A stretch of DNA of 64,000 nt from Streptomyces sp. R41 (GCF_041053055.1 NZ_CP163443.1:6865001-6929000); one strand, 5' to 3'; positions 24,360-33,724 are shown, numbered from the stretch's first letter. The notes: a model not told the origin generated them from the sequence alone. A program made the numbers and translations.

Positions 24360-25339
24360 GTGGATCCCGTCCTACGCCCGCTGAGCAGCACCTCGGCGAC
24401 CGACTCTCCGCCCTGGTGGACGGAGAGCTCGGTCATGAGTCGCGCGAGCGCGTCCTGGCCCACCTCGCCACCTGTGCGAAGTGCAAGGCCGAGGCGGACG
24501 CCCAGCGCCGACTGAAGAACGTATTCGCGGAAGTGGCCCCTCCGCCGCCCTCCGAGAGCTTCTTGGCCCGCCTCCAGGGGCTTCCCGGGGGAGGGGAATC
24601 CGACGGCCCCGGCTCGCCGCTGGGCGGGCGAGGATTCGGCGGCAGACTTCCCGGAGCCGACGGGTCCTCCGGCGTCACCGGATTCTTCGGAGTGAGGGGC
24701 GAGCCCTTCGGCTACGTCCCCGCCGGACCGCACGCCGACGTGCTGCCCCCCTCCTCGGGCCGCGGCTTCCGCATCCATGACGTCAGCCGTCACGAGGCCG
24801 AGCGATCGTCCTCGCGCGGGCTGCGGTTCGCGTTCGCCGCCGCCGGTGCGGTGTCGCTGGCCGCGGTCGCGCTCGGCGGGGTGTCGACCGGTGTGCCGGG
24901 TGACACCGCGGACGCGCGGGGCGGTTCCGGGACCGGAAGCAATGTGACGCCGATGCGTTCGCCGGGCACGGGGGCCTCGACGGCTCCCGAGTCGCAGCGT
25001 CGCCGGTCCGACACGCCACTGCTCGCGCAGGGCCGCCGGGCGCTGGGCGACGGTCCCGTGGCACCGACCGCGGTGTCCGCGCCGCTGCTGCCCGGAGTCC
25101 CCGGTCCGGCGGACCGCGGCCAGGACGCCCTGCACAAGCTGACGACACCGGTGGTCGCCGGTGCCGCCGCGATGTCCCCGCTCATACGTCCGCTCACCGA
25201 TGCCCAGCCGTTCACGCTGACCTCGTGGTCCACGGCCCCGGACGTCACGACTCCGGGCCTGCTCGCCGCCCCCGAGGCCACCCAGTCCCCCTCTTCCTCC
25301 ACGTCCCCCACCTCCCCCTCCTCCCGTAGCGTCCGCTGA
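24356..25339 (+). CDS. rseA: Membrane-bound zinc anti-sigma factor (RseA-like)
   Basis: A 327-aa protein starting at GTG that overlaps the sigma factor stop by 4 nt. The anti-sigma domain is at the N-terminus: [20 protein letters not shown], with H36-x3-C40-x2-C43 (HLATCAKC), the zinc-binding ZAS signature that can make such proteins redox-sensitive. After a Gly/Pro-rich linker a single transmembrane helix lies at about 159-178 ([20 protein letters not shown]), followed by about 150 low-complexity residues outside. Mycobacterial RseA is much shorter, so membrane anchoring here is a notable difference. It should hold the upstream sigma factor until released by stress or proteolysis. Confidence 0.85.
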   Translation: MSGSRPTPAEQHLGDRLSALVDGELGHESRERVLAHLATCAKCKAEADAQRRLKNVFAEVAPPPPSESFLARLQGLPGGGESDGPGSPLGGRGFGGRLPGADGSSGVTGFFGVRGEPFGYVPAGPHADVLPPSSGRGFRIHDVSRHEAERSSSRGLRFAFAAAGAVSLAAVALGGVSTGVPGDTADARGGSGTGSNVTPMRSPGTGASTAPESQRRRSDTPLLAQGRRALGDGPVAPTAVSAPLLPGVPGPADRGQDALHKLTTPVVAGAAAMSPLIRPLTDAQPFTLTSWSTAPDVTTPGLLAAPEATQSPSSSTSPTSPSSRSVR

Positions 25340-25478
25340 CCCCCGCCCTCTGCGCGGCGGCCCGTGAACCTGGTTGAATCCAGGGTGGGCCGCGTCCGCA
25401 GGAGGGATCCCGGACGCGGAGTCGACAATCTGCGGTGACCGTCGGCGAGTTGTGCCGCGGGCCAGGTGTGGGGAGAAC

Positions 25479-27407
25479 ATGAACGACGGGAAGCCCACGA
25501 AGGCGAAGTGGTGGAGCCGGCCCAGGCCGCCGGTCCCTGCGGGGGATGCCGGGGTGCGCTCGTCCGAGGTCGCCGACGGGCCCGGGAGCGTCGCCGACGT
25601 CCGTACAGCCGGCACTGCGGGCGACACCGAGGGGGACGTCGGGACACCTGTCAGTGCGACGGGCGACGCCGGTGGTGACTTCGAGCTGGACCGCCCCGCG
25701 GCGCGTCCGGCCACGGGCGGGTCCGGGGCCGGCACCGACGGCGACTTCGAGCTGGAGCGGCCCGCGCCGGTTCGGCGCGCGAGTGCGCAGGGCAACGACG
25801 CCGCTCCGGCGGACCGTGTCCCGGCCACCGGGGAGGCGCACGTGCCGTCGGTTCCCACGCAGGTCACCGAAGCCCTCGCGCAGGTCACACAGGGCGAGGC
25901 GAGCACGCACCCCGATGCCGCCTCGGAGCGCGCCAGGCCCCTGCACGACCCCGACCCCTACGGCACCCCGCCCTACGGTCAGCCCGGCCCGTGGGCGCCC
26001 GCCCCGCAGGTCCAGCACCCCGCGGCCACCCCCGCGCACGGGACACACGTGTCGGCGGGTGCTCCGGCCCAGGGCACGCCCCTCGACGCCCCGCTCTTCG
26101 ACGCCCCGCCGAACGGCACCGCGCCCGTGGCCCACGCCCCGGCGGTCGCGCCCCCGGCCGCGTACGCGGGAACCGCCCACGAAGCGCCCGTACAAAACCC
26201 CCAGCCGCCCACCCCCTGGCAGAACTACGACCCCTGGGCCGCCCCTGGCCCCCTCCAGCAGAACGGCGCGGTCGTGGCGACCGTGACGCAGCGGCGCAAG
26301 CGGGCGAAGAAGGTGCTGGTGCTCGGGGCCGTGGTGCTCGCGCTCGTCTCCGGAGGCGTGGGCGGTGCCGTAGGGGCCTATCTGGAGCGGAACGGGGGGG
26401 TGGGGGACGTCGAGCTGCCGCAGGCGGGCAAGGAGGCGCCTGGGCGCGCCGCGGACAGCGTGGCCGGGATCGCCGCCCACGCGCTGCCCAGCGTCGTCAC
26501 CCTGCATGTGCGCGGCTCCCAGGAGGAAGGCACCGGCACCGGGTTCGTGCTCGACAGCCAGGGGCACATCCTCACCAACAACCACGTGATCCAACCGGCC
26601 GGCAGCGGCGGCGAGATATCCGTGACGTTCAGCGGCGGGGAGACCGCCAAGGCCAAGGTCGTCGGACACGACAGCGGGTACGACCTCGCGGTCGTCAAGG
26701 TCTCCGGAGTCAGCGGGCTCGACCCCATGCCGCTGGGCAACTCCGACAACGTCCAGGTGGGCGACCCGGTTGTCGCCATCGGCGCGCCCTTCGACCTCGC
26801 CAACACCGTCACCTCCGGCATCATCAGCGCCAAGGAACGGCCCATCACCGCGGGCGGGGAGAAGGGCGACGGGAGCGACGTCTCGTACGTGGACGCGTTG
26901 CAGACCGACGCACCCATCAACCCCGGCAACTCCGGTGGCCCTCTCCTCGACTCCAAGGCCCGCGTCATCGGCATCAACAGCGCCATCCGCTCCGCCGACA
27001 GCGGCTCCGACCTGGAGAGCGGTCAGGCGGGTTCCATCGGGCTCGGCTTCGCCATACCGATCAACCAGGGCAAGCGCGTCGCCGAGGAGCTCATCAACAC
27101 CGGCAAGGCCACCCACCCTGTGATCGGTGTCACGCTCGACATGAACTACACGGGCGACGGCGCCCGGGTCGGCACGAAGGCCAACGGCGGCGGCCCGCCC
27201 GTCACCGCCGGCGGTCCCGGCGCCGAGGCGGGCATCAAGGCGGGCGACATCATCACCGAGGTGGACGGCCAGCGCGTGCACTCCGGCGAGGAACTCATCG
27301 TGAAGACCCGCGCCCACCGCCCGGGCGACCGGCTCCAGCTGACTCTCCGGCGGGGCGACACGCAGAAGAAGGTCACGCTGGTCCTCGGTTCCGCCGACGG
27401 TGACTGA
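25479..27407 (+). CDS. htrA: HtrA/DegP-type serine protease with PDZ domain
   Basis: A 642-aa membrane-anchored protease. Residues 1 to about 265 are disordered, acidic then Pro-rich, and cytoplasmic; a transmembrane helix follows (about 275-300, VLVLGAVVLALVSGGVGGAV). The chymotrypsin-like domain shows the triad H369 (LTNNHVI), D402 (GYDLAVVKV) and S485 (GNSGGPL). A C-terminal PDZ domain (about 545-642) has AGIKAGDIITEVDGQRVHSG. It probably degrades or refolds damaged exported proteins, and may cut the anti-sigma factor. It begins 139 nt after the anti-sigma gene; ATG with GGGAGAA just upstream. An ORF extension upstream is not preferred. Confidence 0.93.
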   Translation: MNDGKPTKAKWWSRPRPPVPAGDAGVRSSEVADGPGSVADVRTAGTAGDTEGDVGTPVSATGDAGGDFELDRPAARPATGGSGAGTDGDFELERPAPVRRASAQGNDAAPADRVPATGEAHVPSVPTQVTEALAQVTQGEASTHPDAASERARPLHDPDPYGTPPYGQPGPWAPAPQVQHPAATPAHGTHVSAGAPAQGTPLDAPLFDAPPNGTAPVAHAPAVAPPAAYAGTAHEAPVQNPQPPTPWQNYDPWAAPGPLQQNGAVVATVTQRRKRAKKVLVLGAVVLALVSGGVGGAVGAYLERNGGVGDVELPQAGKEAPGRAADSVAGIAAHALPSVVTLHVRGSQEEGTGTGFVLDSQGHILTNNHVIQPAGSGGEISVTFSGGETAKAKVVGHDSGYDLAVVKVSGVSGLDPMPLGNSDNVQVGDPVVAIGAPFDLANTVTSGIISAKERPITAGGEKGDGSDVSYVDALQTDAPINPGNSGGPLLDSKARVIGINSAIRSADSGSDLESGQAGSIGLGFAIPINQGKRVAEELINTGKATHPVIGVTLDMNYTGDGARVGTKANGGGPPVTAGGPGAEAGIKAGDIITEVDGQRVHSGEELIVKTRAHRPGDRLQLTLRRGDTQKKVTLVLGSADGD

Positions 27408-27598
27408 CATGAAGTTCACAACTGGGCGCATCGCCGCAGCTCCGAACGGCAAACAACGCGGAAAACCCGTCGTGTACATGAACCGGGAAGCCCCGGGACA
27501 GTTCCGGACGGACGGGATCGCCGGGTACCGTGGACACGGCCCGGACCACGGAAGACCCGCCGAGGGCCGAGGACCGAGGACATCGCAAGGAGCTTCAG

Positions 27599-28048
27599 GT
27601 GTTCAATGACATAGGACCGCTCGAGCTGGTGACGCTCGTCGTCCTCGCCGTGCTCGTCTTCGGCCCGGAGAAGCTCCCGAAGATGATCCAGGACGTCACG
27701 CGCACCATTCGCAAGATCCGCGAGTTCTCGGAGAGCGCCAAGGCGGACATCCGTGAGGAACTCGGCCCGGAGTTCAAGGACTTCGAGTTCGAGGACCTCA
27801 ACCCCAAGACGTTCATCCGCAAGCAGCTGGACAACGACGAGCTGGGGCTCAAGGAGATCCGCAACGGCTTCGACCTGAAGAAGGAGATGGCCGAGGTCAC
27901 GGACGCGGTCCACGGCCGCGACGCCGACACCTCGTCGTCTTCGTCTTCGTCCTCCTCCGGTTCGACCGGCGGCTCCGTCGACATGACGAAGAAGCGCGAG
28001 AAGCCCGACCCGGACGAGCGCCCGCCCTACGACGCGGACGCCACCTGA
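27599..28048 (+). CDS. tatB: TatB, twin-arginine translocase subunit
   Basis: A 149-aa protein read from GTG with AAGGAG 8-13 nt upstream. It has the TatA/B architecture: a short N-terminal transmembrane helix (IGPLELVTLVVLAVLVFGPE) with the FGPEKLP hinge, then an amphipathic helix (MIQDVTRTIRKIREFSESAK) and a long charged tail rich in Glu/Asp and Ser. The length and tail favour TatB over TatA. TatB forms the receptor with TatC, which is encoded elsewhere. Location directly after htrA matches M. tuberculosis Rv1224. The 190 nt between htrA and tatB holds no convincing gene. Confidence 0.92.
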   Translation: MFNDIGPLELVTLVVLAVLVFGPEKLPKMIQDVTRTIRKIREFSESAKADIREELGPEFKDFEFEDLNPKTFIRKQLDNDELGLKEIRNGFDLKKEMAEVTDAVHGRDADTSSSSSSSSSGSTGGSVDMTKKREKPDPDERPPYDADAT

Positions 28049-28319
28049 GTCGTACGTCTCACCCGGCGGAGGCCGGCTGAGCCGTACGCCCCCTTCGGCC
28101 GTGGCGGACGTCACCTGATCCGCGCGGCCGCTCGCGTACCCGCACATCAGAACGACGCCGCGCGGCCTGAATCCGGTGCGTTCGCGACCCACGCGCCGGG
28201 CGGTTTCCCTGCTGCTCGGAGTGGTGTGGCTATGCTGCCCAGTTGTTGTGCGGACCGATAAGGACGCCCGAGGGGGGCGGGCCGCCCGGTCCGACGAGAG
28301 CGAGGAGGCGTCCGGGCAG

Positions 28320-28976
28320 ATGGAGACGACAAGTCGGGTAGGCGCGCAGGCGCCGGCCGCGGAGGGCGGACAACAGGTCCCCTCCGCCCGGCGTACGGTC
28401 GACGGCTACCTGCTGGCGCCCTTCCCGTGGTACGGCCTCGACGAGGCCTTCACGGGGCCGCGCTGGCTGATGCAGGTGGGTACCTCGGCGGACGGGGCCG
28501 TCGAGCACGGTTCGATCGGGCACGGCGACGAGCCCACGGTGCGCGCCGAGTCGACCGAGGACAAGGAGCGCTTCGCGGTGGTGGTCACCGTCGCGGCCAG
28601 CCCCGTACGCCGCAGCGCGGACGGTACGGGCCTGTTGGAGGCCACCTCGGTGTCCTCCGCGGCCTGGCTGGCCGGTGTGGGGCTGCTGTCCTTCACCTGG
28701 CCCGGGCAGATGGACCACACCTTGCGGGACGACTGGCTGGACCAGCAGACCGAGACGGCGTGGGTCCTCGCGGACGACCTCGAGGGACCGGACTGGTCCT
28801 CGCTGTCGCTCCCCGTGGACGGGGTTCCGACGTCCTTCCACTACCGCGAGTCCGAGTTCGGGTGGGTGCTTGCGGGGTCCACTCAGGAGGGTGTGCATGT
28901 GGGGGCGTACGGACGGGGGATGAGTGCGTACGGGCTGGGGTTCGCCATGATCAAGGACATCGGCGCGTACGCCTAG
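28320..28976 (+). CDS. Conserved hypothetical protein
   Basis: A 218-aa predicted soluble protein with no signal peptide. Recognisable segments are RTVDGYLLAPFPWYGLDEAF, TWPGQMDHTLRDDWLDQQTE and SFHYRESEFGWVLAGSTQEG, which look like a mixed alpha/beta fold. I do not recognise a family with known function. The frame opens at 28176, but the upstream part lacks coding bias and METTSRVG at 28320 has GAGGAGG upstream. It lies between tatB and the convergent mrp gene, sharing a very strong bidirectional terminator. Confidence 0.75.
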   Translation: METTSRVGAQAPAAEGGQQVPSARRTVDGYLLAPFPWYGLDEAFTGPRWLMQVGTSADGAVEHGSIGHGDEPTVRAESTEDKERFAVVVTVAASPVRRSADGTGLLEATSVSSAAWLAGVGLLSFTWPGQMDHTLRDDWLDQQTETAWVLADDLEGPDWSSLSLPVDGVPTSFHYRESEFGWVLAGSTQEGVHVGAYGRGMSAYGLGFAMIKDIGAYA

Positions 28977-28988
28977 CCGGCGGGGTTA

Positions 28989-29032
28989 CGGGGAAGGGGG
29001 CGCCGTCCTGATGGACGGCGCCCCCTTCCCCG
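28989..29032. terminator. 19-bp bidirectional hairpin terminator
   Basis: CGGGGAAGGGGGCGCCGTC (28989-29007) pairs perfectly with 29014-29032 around CTGATG, 12 nt after the stop of the hypothetical gene. Confidence 0.85.
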
Positions 29033-29065
29033 TATGGAATTGGATTACTGCGGATCGTTCGCCGA

Positions 29066-29121
29066 CTGCGGGTTCCGTCGTGGCTGGTCGCGCAGTTCCC
29101 CGCGCCCCTTACGGGGCGCTC
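29066..29121. repeat. Streptomyces intergenic repeat, family 1, copy 4
   Basis: Reverse-oriented core containing CGCGCAGTTCCCCGCGCCCC and the hairpin GCGCCCCTTACGGGGCGC (29102-29119). It abuts the mrp stop at 29122 and probably acts as its terminator. Confidence 0.75.
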
Positions 29122-30255
29122 CTAGAACTTGTTCCTCGGGGTGATGCCCAGCGACATCCCGGACAGGCCCCGCTGGCGGCCGCCCAGCTTGCCCGCGATC
29201 GCGCGCAGGGCGGAGCCGGCCGGAGAGTCGGGGTCCGTGAGGACGACCGGCTTGCCCTCGTCGCCGCCCTCGCGGAGGCGGACGTCGATGGGGATGGAGC
29301 CGAGGACCGGGACGGTCGCGCCGGTGGTGCGGGTCAGGCCGTCGGCGACCGACTGGCCGCCGCCCGTGCCGAAGACGTCGACCATCTCGCCGCAGTGCGG
29401 GCAGGGCAGGCCCGACATGTTCTCGACGACGCCGACGATCTTCTGATGGGTCTGGACGGCGATGGAGCCGGCCCGCTCGGCGACCTCGGCGGCGGCCTGC
29501 TGCGGGGTGGTGACCACCAGGATCTCCGCGTTCGGGACCAGCTGGGCCACCGAGATCGCGATGTCGCCCGTGCCGGGCGGGAGGTCGAGGAGGAGGACGT
29601 CCAGGTCGCCCCAGAAGACGTCCGCCAGGAACTGCTGAAGGGCTCGGTGCAGCATCGGGCCGCGCCATACGACGGGTGCGTTGCCGGGGGTGAACATGCC
29701 GATCGAGATGACCTTCACGCCGTGCGCGGACGGCGGCATGATCATGTTCTCGACCTGGGTCGGACGGCCGTCCGCGCCGAGCATCCGGGGCACCGAGTGG
29801 CCGTAGATGTCGGCGTCGACGACACCGACCTTGAGGCCGTCGGCCGCCATCGCCGCTGCCAGGTTCACCGTCACCGAGGACTTGCCGACGCCGCCCTTGC
29901 CGGAGGCGACCGCGTACACACGGGTCAGCGAGCCGGGCTTGGCGAAGGGGACCTCACGCTCGGCCTGCCCGCCACGCAGCGCGGACGTCAGCTCGCGGCG
30001 CTGCTCGTCGCTCATCACGTCCAGGGTCACGTCGACGCGCGTGACGCCCTCGACCGCCGAGACCGCCTCCGTCACGTTCTTCGTGATGGTCTCGCGCATC
30101 GGGCAGCCGGAGACGGTCAGATAGACGGTCACCGCGACCGCACCATCCGCACCGATCTCCACCGATTTGACCATCCCCAGCTCGGTGATGGGTCGCTGGA
30201 TCTCGGGGTCGTTCACCGTCGCCAGTGCTTCGCGCACCGAGTCTTCCGTAGCCAT
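29122..30255 (-). CDS. mrp: Mrp/ApbC-type Fe-S cluster carrier ATPase
   Basis: A 377-aa P-loop ATPase. The N-terminal DUF59/MIP18 domain (about 1-85, VREALATVNDPEIQRPITEL) precedes the NTPase, with the deviant Walker A GKGGVGKSSVTVNLAAAMA and switch DVLLLDLPPGTGDIAISV. A CxxC pair (LPCPHCGEM) near residue 285 fits Fe-S binding by the dimer. Characterised Mrp/Nbp35 proteins assemble and transfer 4Fe-4S clusters in the cytosol. ATG start. The neighbouring DUF1003/MgtE-like genes on the same strand lie upstream, as in mycobacteria (mrp Rv1229c). Confidence 0.93.
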   Translation of the reverse strand: MATEDSVREALATVNDPEIQRPITELGMVKSVEIGADGAVAVTVYLTVSGCPMRETITKNVTEAVSAVEGVTRVDVTLDVMSDEQRRELTSALRGGQAEREVPFAKPGSLTRVYAVASGKGGVGKSSVTVNLAAAMAADGLKVGVVDADIYGHSVPRMLGADGRPTQVENMIMPPSAHGVKVISIGMFTPGNAPVVWRGPMLHRALQQFLADVFWGDLDVLLLDLPPGTGDIAISVAQLVPNAEILVVTTPQQAAAEVAERAGSIAVQTHQKIVGVVENMSGLPCPHCGEMVDVFGTGGGQSVADGLTRTTGATVPVLGSIPIDVRLREGGDEGKPVVLTDPDSPAGSALRAIAGKLGGRQRGLSGMSLGITPRNKF

Positions 30256-30298
30256 AAGGACGATGGTACGGCGACGGGCCCAGGGCCCCGAAGCCCCG

Positions 30299-30883
30299 TC
30301 ACCGGTCGTCTACGTCACGTCCGTGCGACCGTTCCGCCGGGAATACGACATGGCCGTCGACCCGGTGCTCATCCAGCTCCTTGATCAGGTCCTGGAGTTC
30401 GGAGCGGATCCAGTCGCGGGTGGCGACCTCACCGAGGCCCACGCGCAGTGAGGCGATCTCTCGGGTGAGGTACTCGGTGTCCGCGATGGACCGCTCGTTC
30501 TGCTTGCGGTCCTGTTCGAGGTTGACCCGGTCGCGGTCGGCCTGGCGGTTCTGTGCGAGCAGGATGAGCGGGGCCGCGTACGAGGCCTGCAGCGACAGCA
30601 TCAGCGTCAGGAAGATGAACGGGTAGTTGTCGAAGCGCAGGCCGCCCGGCGCGGAGACGTTCCACACTACCCACAGGATGATGACGACGGTCATCCAGAC
30701 GATGAACCGTCCGGTGCCGAGGAAGCGCGCGATGCGCTCCGAGAGCCGTCCGAAGGCCTCCGGGTCCCACTCGGGCAGCAGTCTGCGCCGCGGCTGCTTC
30801 GGCTGGTCGAGCCGGGTGCGCGGCCGGGTGGCCGCGGTCGCCCCGGAGGCGGTGCGTTCGCGGGTCTCTCGTTCAGGCGCCAT
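30299..30883 (-). CDS. DUF1003-family membrane protein
   Basis: A 194-aa protein. A basic disordered N-terminus (about 1-50) leads to the DUF1003 core with two transmembrane helices (FIVWMTVVIILWVVWNV and YPFIFLTLMLSLQASYAAPL) and the conserved polar tail LILLAQNRQADRDRVNLEQD. A C-terminal coiled coil follows. The gene overlaps the end of the CBS/MgtE-like gene by 11 nt, so the two are co-translated. Function of DUF1003 is not established; the pairing hints that it provides the membrane part for the soluble MgtE-like partner. Confidence 0.88.
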   Translation of the reverse strand: MAPERETRERTASGATAATRPRTRLDQPKQPRRRLLPEWDPEAFGRLSERIARFLGTGRFIVWMTVVIILWVVWNVSAPGGLRFDNYPFIFLTLMLSLQASYAAPLILLAQNRQADRDRVNLEQDRKQNERSIADTEYLTREIASLRVGLGEVATRDWIRSELQDLIKELDEHRVDGHVVFPAERSHGRDVDDR

Positions 30884-32150
30884 CGGGTTCCTCCTCCTCG
30901 AGGTGGAACTCGGTCTCGCGCCAGTCCTCGGGCAGCATGTGGTCCAGTACGTCGTCCACGGTCACCGCGCCGAGCAGCGAGCCGCTTTCGTCGACGACGG
31001 GCGCCGCGACCATGTCGTACGTCGCGAAGAAGCCGGCCACGATGGGCAGCGCGGCGTCCGGGTCCAGCGTCTGCAGATCGTCGTCGACGAGCGCGCTGAC
31101 CAGGGTGTACGGCGGGTCGCGGAGCAGCCGCTGGAAGTGCACCGTGCCCAGATACTTGCCGGTCGGCGTCTCGTCCGGCGGGCGGCACACGTACACCTGG
31201 GCGGCGAGCGCGGGGGAGAGGTCGGGGTTGCGGACCCGGGCGAGCGCGTCGGCGACCGTCGCGTCGGGCCGCAGCACGATCGGCTCGGTCGTCATGAGCC
31301 CGCCGGCGGTCTTCTCCTCGTACGCCATCAGCCGCCGTACGTCGGCCGCCTCGTCCGGCTGCATCAGCTTCAGCAGCCGCTCCACGTCCTCGGTGGGCAG
31401 TTCGCCGAGCAGGTCGGCCGCGTCGTCCGGGTCCATCGCCTCCAGGACGTCGGCCGCGCGCTCCTCCTTGAGCTTGCTGAGGATCTCGATCTGATCGTCC
31501 TCGGGGAGCTCTTCGAGCACGTCGGCGAGCCGGTCGTCGTCCAGCGCGGCGGCCACCTCCCCGCGCCGCTTCGGAGACAGATGGTGCAGGACGTTGGCGA
31601 GGTCGGCCGGGCGCAGCTGCTCGAAGGTGGCGAGCAGGCTCTCGGCGCCCTGTCCGTGCTCCTCCAGCGAGAACCCGGTGACGGCGGACCACTCGACGGT
31701 CAGCGTCTCGCCCTTGGTACGCCGGAAGGCCCCGCTGCGTCCCTTGCGCACGAAGACCCGGTCGATCTCCCAGTCCCTGCGGGCCGGCAGATGCTGGATC
31801 GCCACGTCGAGCACGGTCACCTCCTCGTCGCTGTCGACGAGGCGTACGCGCCGGTCGAGCAGTTCGCCGAAGACGAGCCGTTCGGTGGGCCGCTGCTCGA
31901 AGCGGCGTACGTTGAGGACGCCAGTGGTGATGACCTGGCCGGACTCGATGCCGATCACCCGGGTCATGGGCAGGAAGATGAGCCGCCGCGTGGACAGCTC
32001 GACGACGAGGCCGAGCAGCCGGGGCGGTCGCCGTCCGACGCGCAGCATGGCGACGAGGTCCCGCACCCGGCCCACCTGGTCGCCGTTCGGGTCGAAGACG
32101 GCGACACCGGCGAGGTGCGAGACGAAGATCCGGGGGGCGCCTGCGGCCAT
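30873..32150 (-). CDS. Soluble MgtE-N/CBS protein lacking the channel domain
   Basis: A 425-aa protein. Residues about 8-65 look like a PRC-barrel (VFDPNGDQVGRVRDLVAML). Residues about 170-285 hold the MgtE N-terminal superhelical repeats (DDRLADVLEELPEDDQIEIL, EAMDPDDAADLLGELPTEDV). A CBS pair follows (about 285-415: TTEPIVLRPDATVADALARV and DMVAAPVVDESGSLLGAVTV). True MgtE continues with five transmembrane helices; here the protein stops. It may be a magnesium- or nucleotide-sensing cytosolic regulator working with the overlapping DUF1003 membrane protein. corA lies nearby. Confidence 0.88.
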   Translation of the reverse strand: MAAGAPRIFVSHLAGVAVFDPNGDQVGRVRDLVAMLRVGRRPPRLLGLVVELSTRRLIFLPMTRVIGIESGQVITTGVLNVRRFEQRPTERLVFGELLDRRVRLVDSDEEVTVLDVAIQHLPARRDWEIDRVFVRKGRSGAFRRTKGETLTVEWSAVTGFSLEEHGQGAESLLATFEQLRPADLANVLHHLSPKRRGEVAAALDDDRLADVLEELPEDDQIEILSKLKEERAADVLEAMDPDDAADLLGELPTEDVERLLKLMQPDEAADVRRLMAYEEKTAGGLMTTEPIVLRPDATVADALARVRNPDLSPALAAQVYVCRPPDETPTGKYLGTVHFQRLLRDPPYTLVSALVDDDLQTLDPDAALPIVAGFFATYDMVAAPVVDESGSLLGAVTVDDVLDHMLPEDWRETEFHLEEEEPDGA

Positions 32151-32388
32151 GCCCGCGCCTCCTTCTCCTCGTACGCGCTCATGTGGGCGTTTCTGTACGA
32201 CTCTCCGTGCGCGCGCTCCTACGCGCGTTCTGTCCCGCTCTGTCCGCTCGGGTGGGCTTCAGGCTAGCCCGTCCCGGTCGGATACGCCCTGGTGAGCGGT
32301 CCGGACGGACTGCCTCCGCCGGGCGCCGGTGGCACCGGTACGCTGCCGTACTGCGCCAAGGACCCCCGCACGAAAGGCAGCCCCACCT

Positions 32389-33147
32389 GTGACTGCAATT
32401 CTCCAGGGCCGAACCCGTAGGGCCGCACTGGTGAGCGCGATGTGCGCACTGGTCGTGACGGGGACGGGCCTGACGGGGTGCGGTAGTGAGGACCCCGATG
32501 CGGGCACCAACGGGGTGGGCAAGCTGCCCGCCGCCACCATCCAGTCGAAGACGAAGAAGGCGGCCGAGACCGCGGCCACCGTACGGCTCTCCGGAACCGT
32601 CGTCAGCAACGGGACGACGTACACCCTCGACATGCGTCTCAAGGCCGACGGCGGCACCGGCTCCGTCACCTCGAAGGGGGCGAGCTTCCGGCTGCTGCGG
32701 GTCGGGGAGCACCTCTTCCTCAAGGCCGACGCGGAGTTCTGGACCCACCAGGACGGCAAGAGCGACAACACCTCCGCCGACACCGCCGCGGCCAAGAAGC
32801 TGGAGGGCATGTACGTGAAGGTGCCGACCGGCGACCCCGCCTACAAGCGGTTCAGCGGCTTCACCGACAAGGACGTCCTCCTCGACGGTCTGCTCACCCT
32901 GCACGGCGCGCTCGCCACGGACGGCCACCACGAGCAGTCCGGCATCCGCACCATCCGCATCACCGGCGACAAGGGCTCCGGCGGCTCCCTCGACGTCTCC
33001 CTGAAAGGAACCCCGTACCCCCTCCTGCTGGTCCGCGCGGGCAACGCGGGCACCCTTCGTCTCACCGACTGGGGCAAGGACTTCGCCCTGGAGGAGCCCT
33101 CGAAGAAGGAGACCGTGGACTACGGGCGGCAGCTGCCCACGTCGTAG
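32389..33147 (+). CDS. LppX/LprG-like lipoprotein
   Basis: A 252-aa lipoprotein from GTG. The signal peptide has a basic start (TRRAALVS), hydrophobic core and lipobox LTGC with the lipidated Cys near residue 29. The mature part resembles the LppX/LprAFG lipid-carrier fold: KTKKAAETAATVRLSGTVVS, YTLDMRLKADGGTGSVTSKG and regular alternating strands. Known relatives in mycobacteria shuttle lipids or lipoglycans across the periplasm. It is divergent from the MgtE-like gene. An in-frame start 20 codons earlier would bury the signal peptide and is rejected. Confidence 0.83.
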   Translation: MTAILQGRTRRAALVSAMCALVVTGTGLTGCGSEDPDAGTNGVGKLPAATIQSKTKKAAETAATVRLSGTVVSNGTTYTLDMRLKADGGTGSVTSKGASFRLLRVGEHLFLKADAEFWTHQDGKSDNTSADTAAAKKLEGMYVKVPTGDPAYKRFSGFTDKDVLLDGLLTLHGALATDGHHEQSGIRTIRITGDKGSGGSLDVSLKGTPYPLLLVRAGNAGTLRLTDWGKDFALEEPSKKETVDYGRQLPTS

Positions 33148-33156
33148 TCGGCGGCC

Positions 33157-33699
33157 CTAGAGGCGCTTGCGCTTCTTGAGGAGGAGGCGGGGGAGGCCCG
33201 CCGGGATCGGCTGGCGTGTGGTCGCCGGCGTCGGCAGTGGCCGCTCGGCGAGCGAGCCGTCGGGCAGCTCGGCGGTGCCGCCCGAGGGCTCCAGGCGCAG
33301 CACCCGGCACTCGCGGGCCCAGCGCGCGGGCATGGCCTCACCGTCGGGGGCGTTCAGGCGCTTGCCCTTGAGCTCGGCGACGGCGGCCTCCCACTCCGGA
33401 GAAGCGGGGGTCAGCTCCACGACTTTCGCGGACCAGGAGACGAGACGTCCGCCCTTGTCCTTGCTGCGTACGGTGACGATCGCGTCGCCCCCGTCGACCA
33501 GGCCCGGCAGCGGCTGCTCGCCGGGCCCGTCGCCGACCAGACAGGCCGCGCCGTCGTGCCACACGTGCCACAGGGCGCGCGAGGGCACCTCGTGCCCCTG
33601 GGCCTGGGGCGTCGGTTCGCCGCCACCCCGCACCCAGATCAGCCCGGACTTCTTGGTGGCCTCCTCGACGAGGGCCTGGTCGAGCAGCTCTTCCGTCAT
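33157..33699 (-). CDS. Conserved hypothetical protein, possible split-barrel fold
   Basis: A 180-aa soluble protein. The segments RALWHVWHDGAACLVGDGPG and AIVTVRSKDKGGRLVSWSAK, with later EWEAAVAELKGKRLN, alternate strands and one helix as in pyridoxamine-oxidase-like split barrels, but the FMN-binding residues are not obvious, so the call is only structural. The C-terminus is basic (LLLKKRKRL). It is convergent with the lipoprotein gene and 25 nt beyond the CorA stop; possibly independent. Confidence 0.7.
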   Translation of the reverse strand: MTEELLDQALVEEATKKSGLIWVRGGGEPTPQAQGHEVPSRALWHVWHDGAACLVGDGPGEQPLPGLVDGGDAIVTVRSKDKGGRLVSWSAKVVELTPASPEWEAAVAELKGKRLNAPDGEAMPARWARECRVLRLEPSGGTAELPDGSLAERPLPTPATTRQPIPAGLPRLLLKKRKRL

Positions 33700-33724
33700 G
33701 GGGCCAAGACTATCCAGCCCGGAT

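Noticed and set aside
27400..27609. A 69-codon frame between htrA and tatB
   Set aside because: No ribosome-binding site, overlaps both neighbours and lacks recognisable sequence; more likely the tatB leader.
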